Below are positions 1 to 5,631 of a stretch of 5,654 nt of DNA, one piece after another. Under the pieces are notes generated by a model. It saw only the letters and a list, made by a program, of their open reading frames with translations. It ran no database searches and had not been told where the DNA came from. Position 1 is the stretch's first letter, and each line of letters starts with the position of its first letter. Position numbers and translations under genes: made by a program. Source of the stretch: a bacterium (lineage in GTDB: Bacteria > Auribacterota > UBA3054); the NCBI GenBank assembly GCA_017444325.1, contig JAFSWV010000103.1, forward strand, positions 1 through 5,654. The letters run 5' to 3'.

Positions 1-1
1 C

Positions 2-1189
2 AAGTTCCTTCTCTGGTCCAGGGGCGGATATCGCTTCACGATCTGCGGGCCGAAATATTTGGCCGATCATCTGAGGAAGCACTACACGGAAACGGAAGTC
101 GGCAAATTCGACGCCGAGATCATGGGCGGCCGCATCTATGAGAAGCCTTTCGAAGTCGTGAGCGTTTCCGATCCTAGCCAGCTTCCGGCTCCCAAAGAGA
201 GCACCGCTCCTCTGGGCCGCCACTTCAAAGGCTGCCGCATCGGTTTCGACCTCGGCGCCAGCGACCGCAAAGTCGCCGCTGTAATCGACGGCGAAGTGGT
301 CTTCAGCGAAGAGGTGGTCTGGGATCCTGTGAAGCAGAGCGATCCCGAATGGCACCACTCTGAATTCATGGCCATGCTGAATTCCGCCAAGGCGAAACTC
401 CCGAGAGTGGACGCTATCGGCGGCAGCGCGGCGGGCGTTTACGTTGACAACCGGGTGAAAGTCGCTTCGCTCTTCAGAGGCGTGCTGGACGCTCCGGTGA
501 AGGATCCTGTCAAAGTGCAGGCCGCCAAAGACGTCTTCCTCAGACTTAAAGACGAATGGAAGGTCCCCTTCGAAGTCGTGAACGATGGCGAAGTGACGGC
601 GCTGGCCGGCTCCATCTCCCTTAACGACGGCGCGGTCCTTGGCATCGCCCTCGGTTCCAGCGAGGCGGTCGGCTACGTCAACAGTCAGGGCAACATCACG
701 ACCTGGCTCAACGAGCTCGCTTTCGCGCCCGTTGACGTCAGGGAAGGCGCTCCCTGCGACGAGTGGTCCGGCGACGCCGGCTGCGGCGTGCAGTATTTCT
801 CCCAGCAGTGCGTCGGCCGTCTTTTGAAGCCCGCCGGCATCGAATGCGACGAGAGCCTTAAGCTTCCCGAAAAGCTCAAATACGTCCAGCAGCTGATGGC
901 GGAAGGCGACAAGCGCGCCAGAAGCATCTACAACACCATCGGCGTCTTCATGGGCTACGGCGTTGCGCACTATGCGAACTTCTACGATATCCGCCACATC
1001 TTGAGCTTAGGCCGCGTGACGAGCGGCGAAGGCGGCGCCATCATCCTTGAGAAGGCCCAGGAAACTCTGAAGGCCGAGTTCCCCGAACTCGCCGAGAAGA
1101 TCGCTTTCCATACTCCCAGCGAACGCGACAAACGTCACGGCCAGGCTATCGCCGCCGCTTCTTTGGCTGTCGTTCCCGGTCAGGAATAA
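2..1189 (+). CDS. ROK-like sugar kinase/regulator family protein, 5' end outside the window
   Basis: The reading frame is open to the left edge, so the true start lies upstream; the TTG at 59 is only an internal candidate. Residues read before it (KFLLWSRGGYRF...) continue the same protein, giving at least 395 residues. The actin-like ATPase fold of the ROK family (glucokinase, N-acetylglucosamine kinase, NagC/Xyl-type regulators) is indicated by a phosphate-1 loop IGFDLGASDRK (239-271), an Asn-Asp pair in VVNDGEVTALAG (575-610) at the place of the ROK catalytic Asp, a Gly-rich LGIALGSSEAVGYV (638-679), and LSLGRVTSGEGG (1001-1036). The usual ROK zinc motif CxCGxxGC is changed: CDEWSGDAGC (755-784) keeps two Cys and lacks the central one. 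An N-terminal extension of at least 75 residues precedes the kinase core and shows no winged-helix I can recognise. The next genes are a deacetylase and nagB, so an amino-sugar substrate is plausible but inferred. Fold confidence is good; substrate and even kinase activity are uncertain. Confidence 0.8.
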   Translation, partial: KFLLWSRGGYRFTICGPKYLADHLRKHYTETEVGKFDAEIMGGRIYEKPFEVVSVSDPSQLPAPKESTAPLGRHFKGCRIGFDLGASDRKVAAVIDGEVVFSEEVVWDPVKQSDPEWHHSEFMAMLNSAKAKLPRVDAIGGSAAGVYVDNRVKVASLFRGVLDAPVKDPVKVQAAKDVFLRLKDEWKVPFEVVNDGEVTALAGSISLNDGAVLGIALGSSEAVGYVNSQGNITTWLNELAFAPVDVREGAPCDEWSGDAGCGVQYFSQQCVGRLLKPAGIECDESLKLPEKLKYVQQLMAEGDKRARSIYNTIGVFMGYGVAHYANFYDIRHILSLGRVTSGEGGAIILEKAQETLKAEFPELAEKIAFHTPSERDKRHGQAIAAASLAVVPGQE

Positions 1190-1219
1190 AATCTAATCAA
1201 ACAAATATAAGGCACTAAT

Positions 1220-2071
1220 ATGGAAAATCCGTATGTTACCCTGGCGCAGAAGTACGCCAAACTGTTCGCCGAAGGCAGAACTTTCCCCTGCGGCGGTTTT
1301 GAAAAACTACCTATGCCTCCCGCTGACGGACCGACCGTTTTGTGGTTTGCTCCGCACCCCGATGACGAATGCATCTCCGGCGGCTGGGCTCTGAGACTCA
1401 GGAAAGAAGGCTGCAACGTCATCGACGTGGCCGTCACCTTGGGCAGCAACAAAGCTCGTCAGCTGGGCCGCGAAGCGGAACTGAAGACCGCTTGCGAATA
1501 CATGAACTTCGGCCTGGAAGTTTCCGTTCCCGGCGTCGGCTTAGAGCACGTCACCGCTAAGGAAAGAGCTGCCAATCCGGAAGAATGGCAGAAGAAAGTT
1601 GACGTCATCAAAGGCATCATCGAGAAATACCAGCCCGCCATCATCGGCGTTCCGCACGCCGGCGACTGGAACGGCACGCATATCGGCACCCATTACGGGG
1701 TGGAAGACGCTGTCCGTCAGCTCAACTACAAGTGCACCTTCGTGGAAACGGAATTCTGGGGCGCCATGGACAAACCGAACCTCATGTGCGAACTGCAGCC
1801 GGAAGACGTCGGCGCTCTGATGACCGGCATCTCCTTCCATATCGGCGAAGTCAGCCGCAACCCCTATCACCTCAGCTTACCGGGCTGGATGATCGACAAC
1901 GTCAGACGCGGCGGCGAGATCGTCGGCGGCCAGGGCGGCGCGGTGCCCGATTTCACCTTCGCGGCCATCTACTACGCCACGAAGTTCGAGAATGGCGAAT
2001 TCAAGCCCTTCTATGAAAAAGGCGTCATGCTTTCCAGCAAAGAATCCCTCAAAGACCTGCTCTTAAAGTAA
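1220..2071 (+). CDS. PIG-L/LmbE family zinc-dependent deacetylase, probable amino-sugar N-deacetylase
   Basis: This is a 283-residue cytoplasmic protein with no signal peptide or membrane segment. It carries the family signature PHPDDE at residues 45-50, after the hydrophobic strand TVLWFA. In characterised members such as MshB and the archaeal chitin deacetylases, His and the second Asp bind zinc and the first Asp is the general base; here these would be H46, D49 and D48. A second metal motif is NGTHIGTH (151-158), with H154 and H158 as candidates for the third ligand. The family removes N-acetyl groups from GlcNAc-containing substrates. Placement directly before nagB (18-base gap) suggests it makes glucosamine or glucosamine-6-phosphate for the deaminase, taking the role of NagA; this is inference. 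The ATG is preceded by TAAGG with a 7-base spacer, which supports this start. The C-terminal half (roughly 200-283) has no motif I recognise. Family call is secure; exact substrate is not known. Confidence 0.9.
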   Translation: MENPYVTLAQKYAKLFAEGRTFPCGGFEKLPMPPADGPTVLWFAPHPDDECISGGWALRLRKEGCNVIDVAVTLGSNKARQLGREAELKTACEYMNFGLEVSVPGVGLEHVTAKERAANPEEWQKKVDVIKGIIEKYQPAIIGVPHAGDWNGTHIGTHYGVEDAVRQLNYKCTFVETEFWGAMDKPNLMCELQPEDVGALMTGISFHIGEVSRNPYHLSLPGWMIDNVRRGGEIVGGQGGAVPDFTFAAIYYATKFENGEFKPFYEKGVMLSSKESLKDLLLK

Positions 2072-2089
2072 TAAATCAAAGGAACAAAT

Positions 2090-2887
2090 ATGGACGTTAT
2101 CATTTGCAAAACTACGGAAGATGCCTGCCAGCTTACCGCCAAAATAATAGCTGACCTCGTGAAAAGCAAACCGGACGCGGTCCTTGGTCTCGCGACCGGC
2201 CGCACCATGGAAAGAGTTTACGCCTGCTTAGCCCAGCGCGCCAAGGAAAAAGGCATCAGCTTCAAAGGCTGCAAGTCCTTCAACCTCGACGAATACTGGG
2301 GACTGCCCGGCACGGATGTGAACTCCTACCGCTACTACATGAACTACCATCTCTTCGACCACATCGACATCGACAAGGCCAACACGCACGTTCCCTGCGG
2401 CACGGCCAAATGCGCGGTCGAGGAATGCGCCAACTATGAGAAAGCCATGAAGGAAGCGGGCGGCGTCGACCTCCAGCTCCTCGGCATCGGCGTGGACGGC
2501 CACATCGGCTTCAACGAGCCCTTGTCTCCGCTTTCATCCCGCACCAGGAAAGTCGTGCTTTCCGCGGAAACGCTTGAGCAGAACTGCGAAATGTTCGGCG
2601 GCGACCCCAAGAACGTTCCGACGCACGCCCTGACGATGGGCGTCGGCACCGTTCTGGACGCCAAGGCCTGCCTGCTCCTGGCTACCGGCTCCAGCAAAGC
2701 TGAGATCCTGGCCAAGGCCGTGGAAGGCCCCGTGACCTCCCTTATCAGCTCTTCCGCCCTGCAGTTCCATCAGCATGCCCTCATCATCGCCGACGAGGCG
2801 GCCGCGGCCAAGCTGACGCGCCAGGCGCACTACCGCTGGGTCATGGAAAATGATCCGGACATGAAAGCCATAATCGAAGAAAAGTAA
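2090..2887 (+). CDS. nagB: Glucosamine-6-phosphate deaminase (NagB)
   Basis: The enzyme converts glucosamine-6-phosphate to fructose-6-phosphate and ammonia, the step that feeds amino sugars into glycolysis. Its 265 residues nearly match the 266 of E. coli NagB. Visible signatures are VLGLATGRT (31-39, phosphate loop), SFNLDEYWGLP (63-73) with D67 matching E. coli D72, and GIGVDGHIGFNEP (132-144) with D136, H138 and E143 matching D141, H143 and E148 of the catalytic set. THALTMGVGTVLDA (178-191) is also typical. In the allosteric region, S146 and R153 match E. coli S151 and R158, but V155 occupies the place of K160, so activation by GlcNAc-6-phosphate may be weak or absent (inference). The ATG follows AAAGGA with a 6-base spacer. 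The stop codon overlaps the ung start (TAATG). Alternatives in the same superfamily, such as 6-phosphogluconolactonase, are unlikely because the NagB catalytic triad is intact. Confidence 0.95.
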   Translation: MDVIICKTTEDACQLTAKIIADLVKSKPDAVLGLATGRTMERVYACLAQRAKEKGISFKGCKSFNLDEYWGLPGTDVNSYRYYMNYHLFDHIDIDKANTHVPCGTAKCAVEECANYEKAMKEAGGVDLQLLGIGVDGHIGFNEPLSPLSSRTRKVVLSAETLEQNCEMFGGDPKNVPTHALTMGVGTVLDAKACLLLATGSSKAEILAKAVEGPVTSLISSSALQFHQHALIIADEAAAAKLTRQAHYRWVMENDPDMKAIIEEK

Positions 2888-3534
2888 TGCTTCCTGACAA
2901 GTGGCGAGAATTTCTTCTTGAGGAGACGAAGGCCGAAAGCTTCGCTCGACTGGAAGAGTTTCTCGCTGCGGAACGGGCGCGGTACGCTGTTTTTCCTCCC
3001 GAGGAAAAGGTGTACCGCGCCTTTTCTTTTTTCCCGCCCGAGGAGACCAGAGCGGTCATTTTGGGACAGGATCCCTACCATGAGGAAGGCCAGGCTGAGG
3101 GCTTGGCTTTCAGCGTGCCGGAGGGTGTCCGGGAGCCGCCCTCATTGCGGAACATCCGGCGAGAACTTTCAATGGAATTTGAGCGGGAAATACCGAAACT
3201 CGAATTGAGAAACTGGGCCGCCCAGGGGGTCCTGCTTTTGAACACGGTCTTGACCGTCAGGGAAGGGGAGGCCAATTCCCACGCCGGCAAAGGCTGGGAA
3301 ACATTCACTTCCGGCGTCCTGCGCAAACTGAGCGGAAGGGGAGGGTTGGTTTTCTTCCTCTGGGGCAACAACGCCAGAAAATTGAAAGATGTTATAAAAG
3401 CCGAAGGCAACCTTATCCTGGAATCCGCTCATCCATCGCCGCTTTCCGCCAGAAAATTTTTCGGTTGCGGTCATTTCAAAGCCTGCAACGAATTTCTAGT
3501 TTCGATCGGCAAATCGCCGATCGTTTGGTGCTGA
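2887..3534 (+). CDS. ung: Uracil-DNA glycosylase, family 1
   Basis: The enzyme removes uracil from DNA to start base-excision repair. The 215-residue length is slightly below E. coli Ung (229). Family-1 motifs are complete: the water-activating loop GQDPYHEEGQAEGLAFSVP (60-78) with D62 and Y64, base-stacking F75, the uracil-recognition Asn in LLLNTVLTV (N119), and the minor-groove loop HPSPLS (182-187) with catalytic H182. The C-terminal PIVW matches the PIxW end common in bacterial Ung, so the protein is not truncated. The ATG shares its A with the nagB stop (TAATG); with only a weak purine-rich GAAGAAAAG upstream, translation is probably coupled to nagB. The repair function has no evident link to the amino-sugar genes before it, so it probably rides on the same transcript. 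A GC-rich inverted repeat lies in the last codons. Confidence 0.96.
   Translation: MLPDKWREFLLEETKAESFARLEEFLAAERARYAVFPPEEKVYRAFSFFPPEETRAVILGQDPYHEEGQAEGLAFSVPEGVREPPSLRNIRRELSMEFEREIPKLELRNWAAQGVLLLNTVLTVREGEANSHAGKGWETFTSGVLRKLSGRGGLVFFLWGNNARKLKDVIKAEGNLILESAHPSPLSARKFFGCGHFKACNEFLVSIGKSPIVWC
3503..3523 (+). terminator. GC-rich hairpin in the 3' end of ung, possible weak terminator
   Basis: CGATCGGC (3503-3510) and GCCGATCG (3516-3523) are perfect 8-base inverted arms around the loop AAATC. Only three T residues follow (TTTGG), so as an intrinsic terminator it is weak. It lies within the codons for the conserved Ung C-terminus, so it may also be partly a by-product of coding. It could protect the 3' end of the cluster mRNA instead. 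Confidence 0.35.
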
Positions 3535-3551
3535 TTTAATATCCTTAGACT

Positions 3552-3575
3552 TGCTATTACTTTAAATAGCATTTT
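3552..3575 (+). terminator. Candidate rho-independent terminator after ung
   Basis: TGCTATT (3552-3558) and AATAGCA (3565-3571) form a perfect 7-bp stem with a 6-base loop, followed directly by TTTT. The position, 17 bases after the ung stop, is right for ending the amino-sugar/ung transcript. The stem is AT-rich and the T-run short, so efficiency is doubtful. Confidence 0.4.
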
Positions 3576-3630
3576 CCAAAATCATTGCAATCACAATTGC
3601 ATTATCCTATTCTAAAGACGATACAGCGAA

Positions 3631-3658
3631 TCATCGCTATTGACCTCATCACTATTTA
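3631..3658 (+). repeat. Imperfect 13-base direct repeat across the promoter
   Basis: TCATCGCTATTGA (3631-3643) and TCATCACTATTTA (3646-3658) match at 11 of 13 positions with a 15-base period. The second copy contains the left arm of the operator palindrome; the first overlaps the -35 box and a smaller inverted repeat (AGCGA 3625-3629, TCGCT 3634-3638). This is consistent with a second, weaker binding site for the same regulator. Confidence 0.5.
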
Positions 3659-3668
3659 GTGATATAAT
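3640..3668 (+). promoter_or_regulatory. Sigma70-type promoter for the DUF4160-DUF2442 gene pair
   Basis: TTGACC (3640-3645) matches five of six bases of the -35 consensus. TATAAT (3663-3668) is a perfect -10 box. The spacer is exactly 17 bases. Transcription would begin near 3675, giving a leader of only about 17 bases before the ATG at 3692. This is the strongest promoter-like sequence in the window, and it gives the pair expression independent of the upstream cluster. Confidence 0.75.
3648..3663 (+). promoter_or_regulatory. Palindromic operator candidate inside the promoter spacer
   Basis: ATCACTATTTAGTGAT consists of perfect 7-base inverted arms around TT. It fills the spacer between the -35 and -10 boxes and touches the first base of the -10, so a dimeric protein bound there should block RNA polymerase. 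The downstream DUF2442 protein carries a C-terminal helix-turn-helix-like segment and is the natural candidate for the binder, as in self-repressed toxin-antitoxin operons. The palindrome is seen directly; the binding partner is inferred. Confidence 0.55.
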
Positions 3669-3676
3669 CTTTAACA

Positions 3677-3693
3677 ATAGGAGTTGATCCTAT
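3677..3693 (+). promoter_or_regulatory. Hairpin covering the ribosome binding site and start codon of the DUF4160 gene
   Basis: ATAGGA (3677-3682) and TCCTAT (3688-3693) are perfect 6-base inverted arms around GTTGA. The left arm holds most of the Shine-Dalgarno AGGAG (3679-3683, 8 bases from the ATG); the right arm includes the A and T of the start codon. With transcription predicted near 3675, this hairpin would form at the very 5' end of the mRNA and could damp initiation. The pairing is visible; a regulatory effect is inferred. Confidence 0.4.
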
Positions 3694-3946
3694 GCCGGTA
3701 ATTGCTAGATTCTATGGGATAATTATTCGTATGTATTTTCAACAGGCTGAGCATAATTTACCTCATATTCATGCGATATACGGCGATGATATGTCGACCA
3801 TCAATATTATGTCAGGTGAAGTGATGGAAGGTAAGATACCGCCTAAAGCTCTTCTGTTGGTAAGGGAATGGATGGATCTTCATAGAAAAGAACTTTTAAT
3901 TATGTGGGACACTCAAGAATTTAAACAACTTGACCCACTGGAATAA
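3692..3946 (+). CDS. DUF4160 domain protein, possible toxin-like partner
   Basis: This 84-residue protein fits the whole DUF4160 domain: an N-terminal MPVIARFYGIIIRMYF, a histidine-rich NLPHIHAIYGDD (22-33, H25 and H27), a central SGEVMEGKIPPKAL (41-54), and a helical C-terminus around REWMDLHRKELLIMW. There is no signal peptide. The molecular function of DUF4160 is not established to my knowledge; such genes are often found next to DUF2442 genes, as here, where the stop and a downstream ATG overlap in TAATG. The gene has Shine-Dalgarno AGGAG at 8 bases, and the N-terminal residues match the family, so the start is firm. Its composition is foreign to the window: 66 of 180 bases counted by hand at 3721-3900 are G or C (about 37%), and it uses codons such as TTA, ATA and AGA that are scarce in the flanking genes. 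The toxin role is inferred from layout only. Confidence 0.85.
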   Translation: MPVIARFYGIIIRMYFQQAEHNLPHIHAIYGDDMSTINIMSGEVMEGKIPPKALLLVREWMDLHRKELLIMWDTQEFKQLDPLE

Positions 3947-3957
3947 TGGAGAATACA

Positions 3958-4395
3958 ATGTTCCATAAGATCAAAGGAGTCAGCGCGCTGCCGAAATTTC
4001 GCCTTTTCGTTCAGTTTACCGAAGGCGTAACCAAGATCTACGACGTAAAACCGCTTTTCAAAAAATGGAAAGTTTTCAGGGCTCTGGAAAGATCTGAAGA
4101 GCTGTTTTATGATGTTGAAGTCGATGTAGGCGGCTGCGGAGTGATATGGAACGACGACATTGATCTTTCCTGCGATGAACTGTTCTCAAATGGAAAGGCG
4201 GTAAAGACGCCATTCGATGGTCTGATCGCTTTTACCGAAGCGACAAAACTTTGGGGCCTGAATGAAAGCACCCTCCGCAAAGCCATATCATACGGAAAAA
4301 TCGTCAACGGCGTCGATGCCTGCAAATACGGCAGACAATGGGTAATTTCCACAGAAGCCATGATCCGTGAATATGGCCAACCGAAAAACAAGTGA
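3958..4395 (+). CDS. DUF2442 protein with C-terminal helix-turn-helix, putative antitoxin/autorepressor
   Basis: I prefer the ATG at 3958 because GGAG (3948-3951) sits 6 bases before it and MFHKIKGVSALPKFRLFVQF starts like other DUF2442 proteins; the ATG at 3946, overlapping the DUF4160 stop, would add MENT and has only a weak GGA. From 3958 the protein has 145 residues. Residues 1-79 form DUF2442, with KIYDVKPLF (26-34) and the closing IWNDDIDLSCDELFSNG (63-79). A linker leads to residues 90-140, IAFTEATKLWGLNESTLRKAI then GRQWVISTEAMIREYG, which reads as a helix-turn-helix like those attached to some small regulators (my recollection is the HTH_59 type). G+C is intermediate (24 and 29 of 60 in two counted lines). 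Overlapping layout and the palindromic promoter suggest a DNA-binding antitoxin that represses its own operon. Domain calls are fairly secure; function is inferred. Confidence 0.85.
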   Translation: MFHKIKGVSALPKFRLFVQFTEGVTKIYDVKPLFKKWKVFRALERSEELFYDVEVDVGGCGVIWNDDIDLSCDELFSNGKAVKTPFDGLIAFTEATKLWGLNESTLRKAISYGKIVNGVDACKYGRQWVISTEAMIREYGQPKNK

Positions 4396-4406
4396 TTTAA
4401 TTTCCT

Positions 4407-5594
4407 TTAAAGACCGTACTGCTTGGCCAGTTCCGCGAACTTGGGAAGCGAGTTGACGATCGTTTCGTAGGAAACGCAGTAGGCGATCCTGACGAAGCCC
4501 GGGCAGCCGAAGGCGGAGCCGGGGACTAGGAGGATGTTGAACTTCTTGGCGGCCTGGGCGAAAGCCGAATCGTCTTCCGTCGGAGTCTTCATGAAGAGAT
4601 AGAAGGCGCCTTCGGGTTTGACGCAGGAGAAGCCGAGTTTGGTAAGGCCCAAGTAGAGCGTTTCGCGGTTCCTGTCGTAATAGGCGATGTCGGTCTTTTC
4701 CTCGAGGCATTCCGCGACGGCCAGCTGCATGAGGCTGGGGGAGTTCACGAAGCCCAGGATACGGTTGGCGACGGTCATGGCGGAAAAGAGCTGTTCGAAG
4801 TCATCCACTTCGCTGGGAACGACGACGTAGCCCAGGCGCTCGCCGGGGATGGAAAGGGATTTGCTGTAAGAGTAGCCGACAAGCGTGTTGCGGTAATATT
4901 TCGTGAGGTAGGGGACGGTCGCTCCGCCGTAAACGAGTTCGCGGTAGGGTTCGTCGGAAATGAGATAGATGGAAGTGGCGAATTCTTTCTGCTTGTCTTC
5001 CAAAATAGCGGAGAGGCGCTTGATGGTCTCTTCGCTGTAAACGACGCCGGTCGGATTGTTCGGGGAGTTGATTATGACAGCCTTGGTCTGGGGGCGGATG
5101 AGCTCCCTGAAAGCGGAAAGATCAGGCTGGAAAGTTTCGGTGTTGGGCGGGACGACTACTAGTTCGCCGTCGAAGTTGGCGACGTAGTTCCTATATTCGC
5201 CGAAGAAAGGCGCGAAGGTGATGACTTCGTCGCCGGGGTTGAGAAGGGCTTTAAGGGTGATGTTAAGGCCGCCGGCGGCGCCGACTGTCATGATGATGTT
5301 GGAAGCGGTAAAGTCGGTGGCGAAACGCTTGTTTATGGAGAGGGCGATCTTTTCCCTTACAGTGGGGAAGCCGGCGTTCGGCATATAACCGTGGACCTTC
5401 ACAGGATCTTCTTCCTGGAGGATCTTGATGGCTGCCTTTTTGAGAGCCTCCGGAGCGGGGACGTTGGGGTTGCCTAAACTGAAGTCGTAAACGTTCTCTT
5501 TGCCGTATTCCTTGGCGAGTTTGAGGCCTTCCTCAAACATAGCCCTGATGACGGAATTGGCGGCGACCATCTTCTGCATGCGTCTTGATATCAT
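4407..5594 (-). CDS. Pyridoxal-phosphate-dependent class I/II aminotransferase
   Basis: This 395-residue cytoplasmic protein has the full fold-type I aminotransferase set. VGAAGGL (104-110) is the phosphate-binding turn; SPNNPTG (177-183) carries the cofactor-contacting N180; SDEPYREL (213-220) carries D214, which pairs with the pyridine nitrogen, and Y217; SYSKSLSIPGERLGY (242-256) holds the Schiff-base lysine K245 and R253. R369 in FVRIAY is the expected substrate carboxylate ligand. The family covers aspartate, alanine and aromatic aminotransferases, and the amino-acid specificity cannot be told from sequence by eye; the start MISRRMQKMVAANSVIRAMFEEG resembles a group common in anaerobic Bacillota and relatives. 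On its own strand the ATG is preceded by AGAGAGG with a 7-base spacer, which supports the start. It converges on the DUF2442 gene with 11 bases between stops and is not part of either + strand unit. Confidence 0.93.
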   Translation of the reverse strand: MISRRMQKMVAANSVIRAMFEEGLKLAKEYGKENVYDFSLGNPNVPAPEALKKAAIKILQEEDPVKVHGYMPNAGFPTVREKIALSINKRFATDFTASNIIMTVGAAGGLNITLKALLNPGDEVITFAPFFGEYRNYVANFDGELVVVPPNTETFQPDLSAFRELIRPQTKAVIINSPNNPTGVVYSEETIKRLSAILEDKQKEFATSIYLISDEPYRELVYGGATVPYLTKYYRNTLVGYSYSKSLSIPGERLGYVVVPSEVDDFEQLFSAMTVANRILGFVNSPSLMQLAVAECLEEKTDIAYYDRNRETLYLGLTKLGFSCVKPEGAFYLFMKTPTEDDSAFAQAAKKFNILLVPGSAFGCPGFVRIAYCVSYETIVNSLPKFAELAKQYGL

Positions 5595-5622
5595 TTTATA
5601 ACCTCTCTACTATTTGACTGGT

Positions 5623-5631
5623 ATTATAGCA
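5623..5631 (-). promoter_or_regulatory. Extended -10 promoter for the aminotransferase gene
   Basis: Read on the minus strand, TGCTATAAT (5631 to 5623) is a perfect -10 box with the TGn extension. No good -35 lies 16-18 bases upstream (AATCAG at 17 bases), which is typical of extended -10 promoters. Transcription would start near 5616, leaving a leader of about 22 bases that contains the ribosome binding site (CCTCTCT on the + strand at 5602-5608). Confidence 0.6.

Noticed and set aside
59..61. TTG as the start codon of the ROK-like gene
   Set aside because: The same frame is open back to position 2 and encodes residues that continue smoothly into the protein, so the gene is better treated as cut by the window edge.
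1541..1870. A 109-codon minus-strand open frame inside the deacetylase gene
   Set aside because: It is antisense to a gene with clear catalytic motifs, has no recognisable domain, and has no convincing ribosome binding site.
3585..3613. A second promoter, TTGCAA with 17 bases to TATTCT
   Set aside because: The -10 match is poor, and a far better promoter lies 55 bases downstream; it cannot be excluded but is not supported.
3535..3691. Insertion sequence, CRISPR or attachment site in the AT-rich spacer
   Set aside because: There is no transposase, no regularly spaced repeat-spacer pattern, no tRNA end and no flanking direct repeat; promoter and operator elements explain much of it.
4396..4409. 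TTTAA/TTAAA inverted repeat between the convergent genes as a bidirectional terminator
   Set aside because: A five-base all-AT stem is too weak to end transcription.
4288..4710. A 140-codon open frame on the minus strand
   Set aside because: It lies mostly inside the aminotransferase gene in another frame and its product is an Arg/Leu-rich run without domain features, as expected of a shadow frame in GC-rich DNA.
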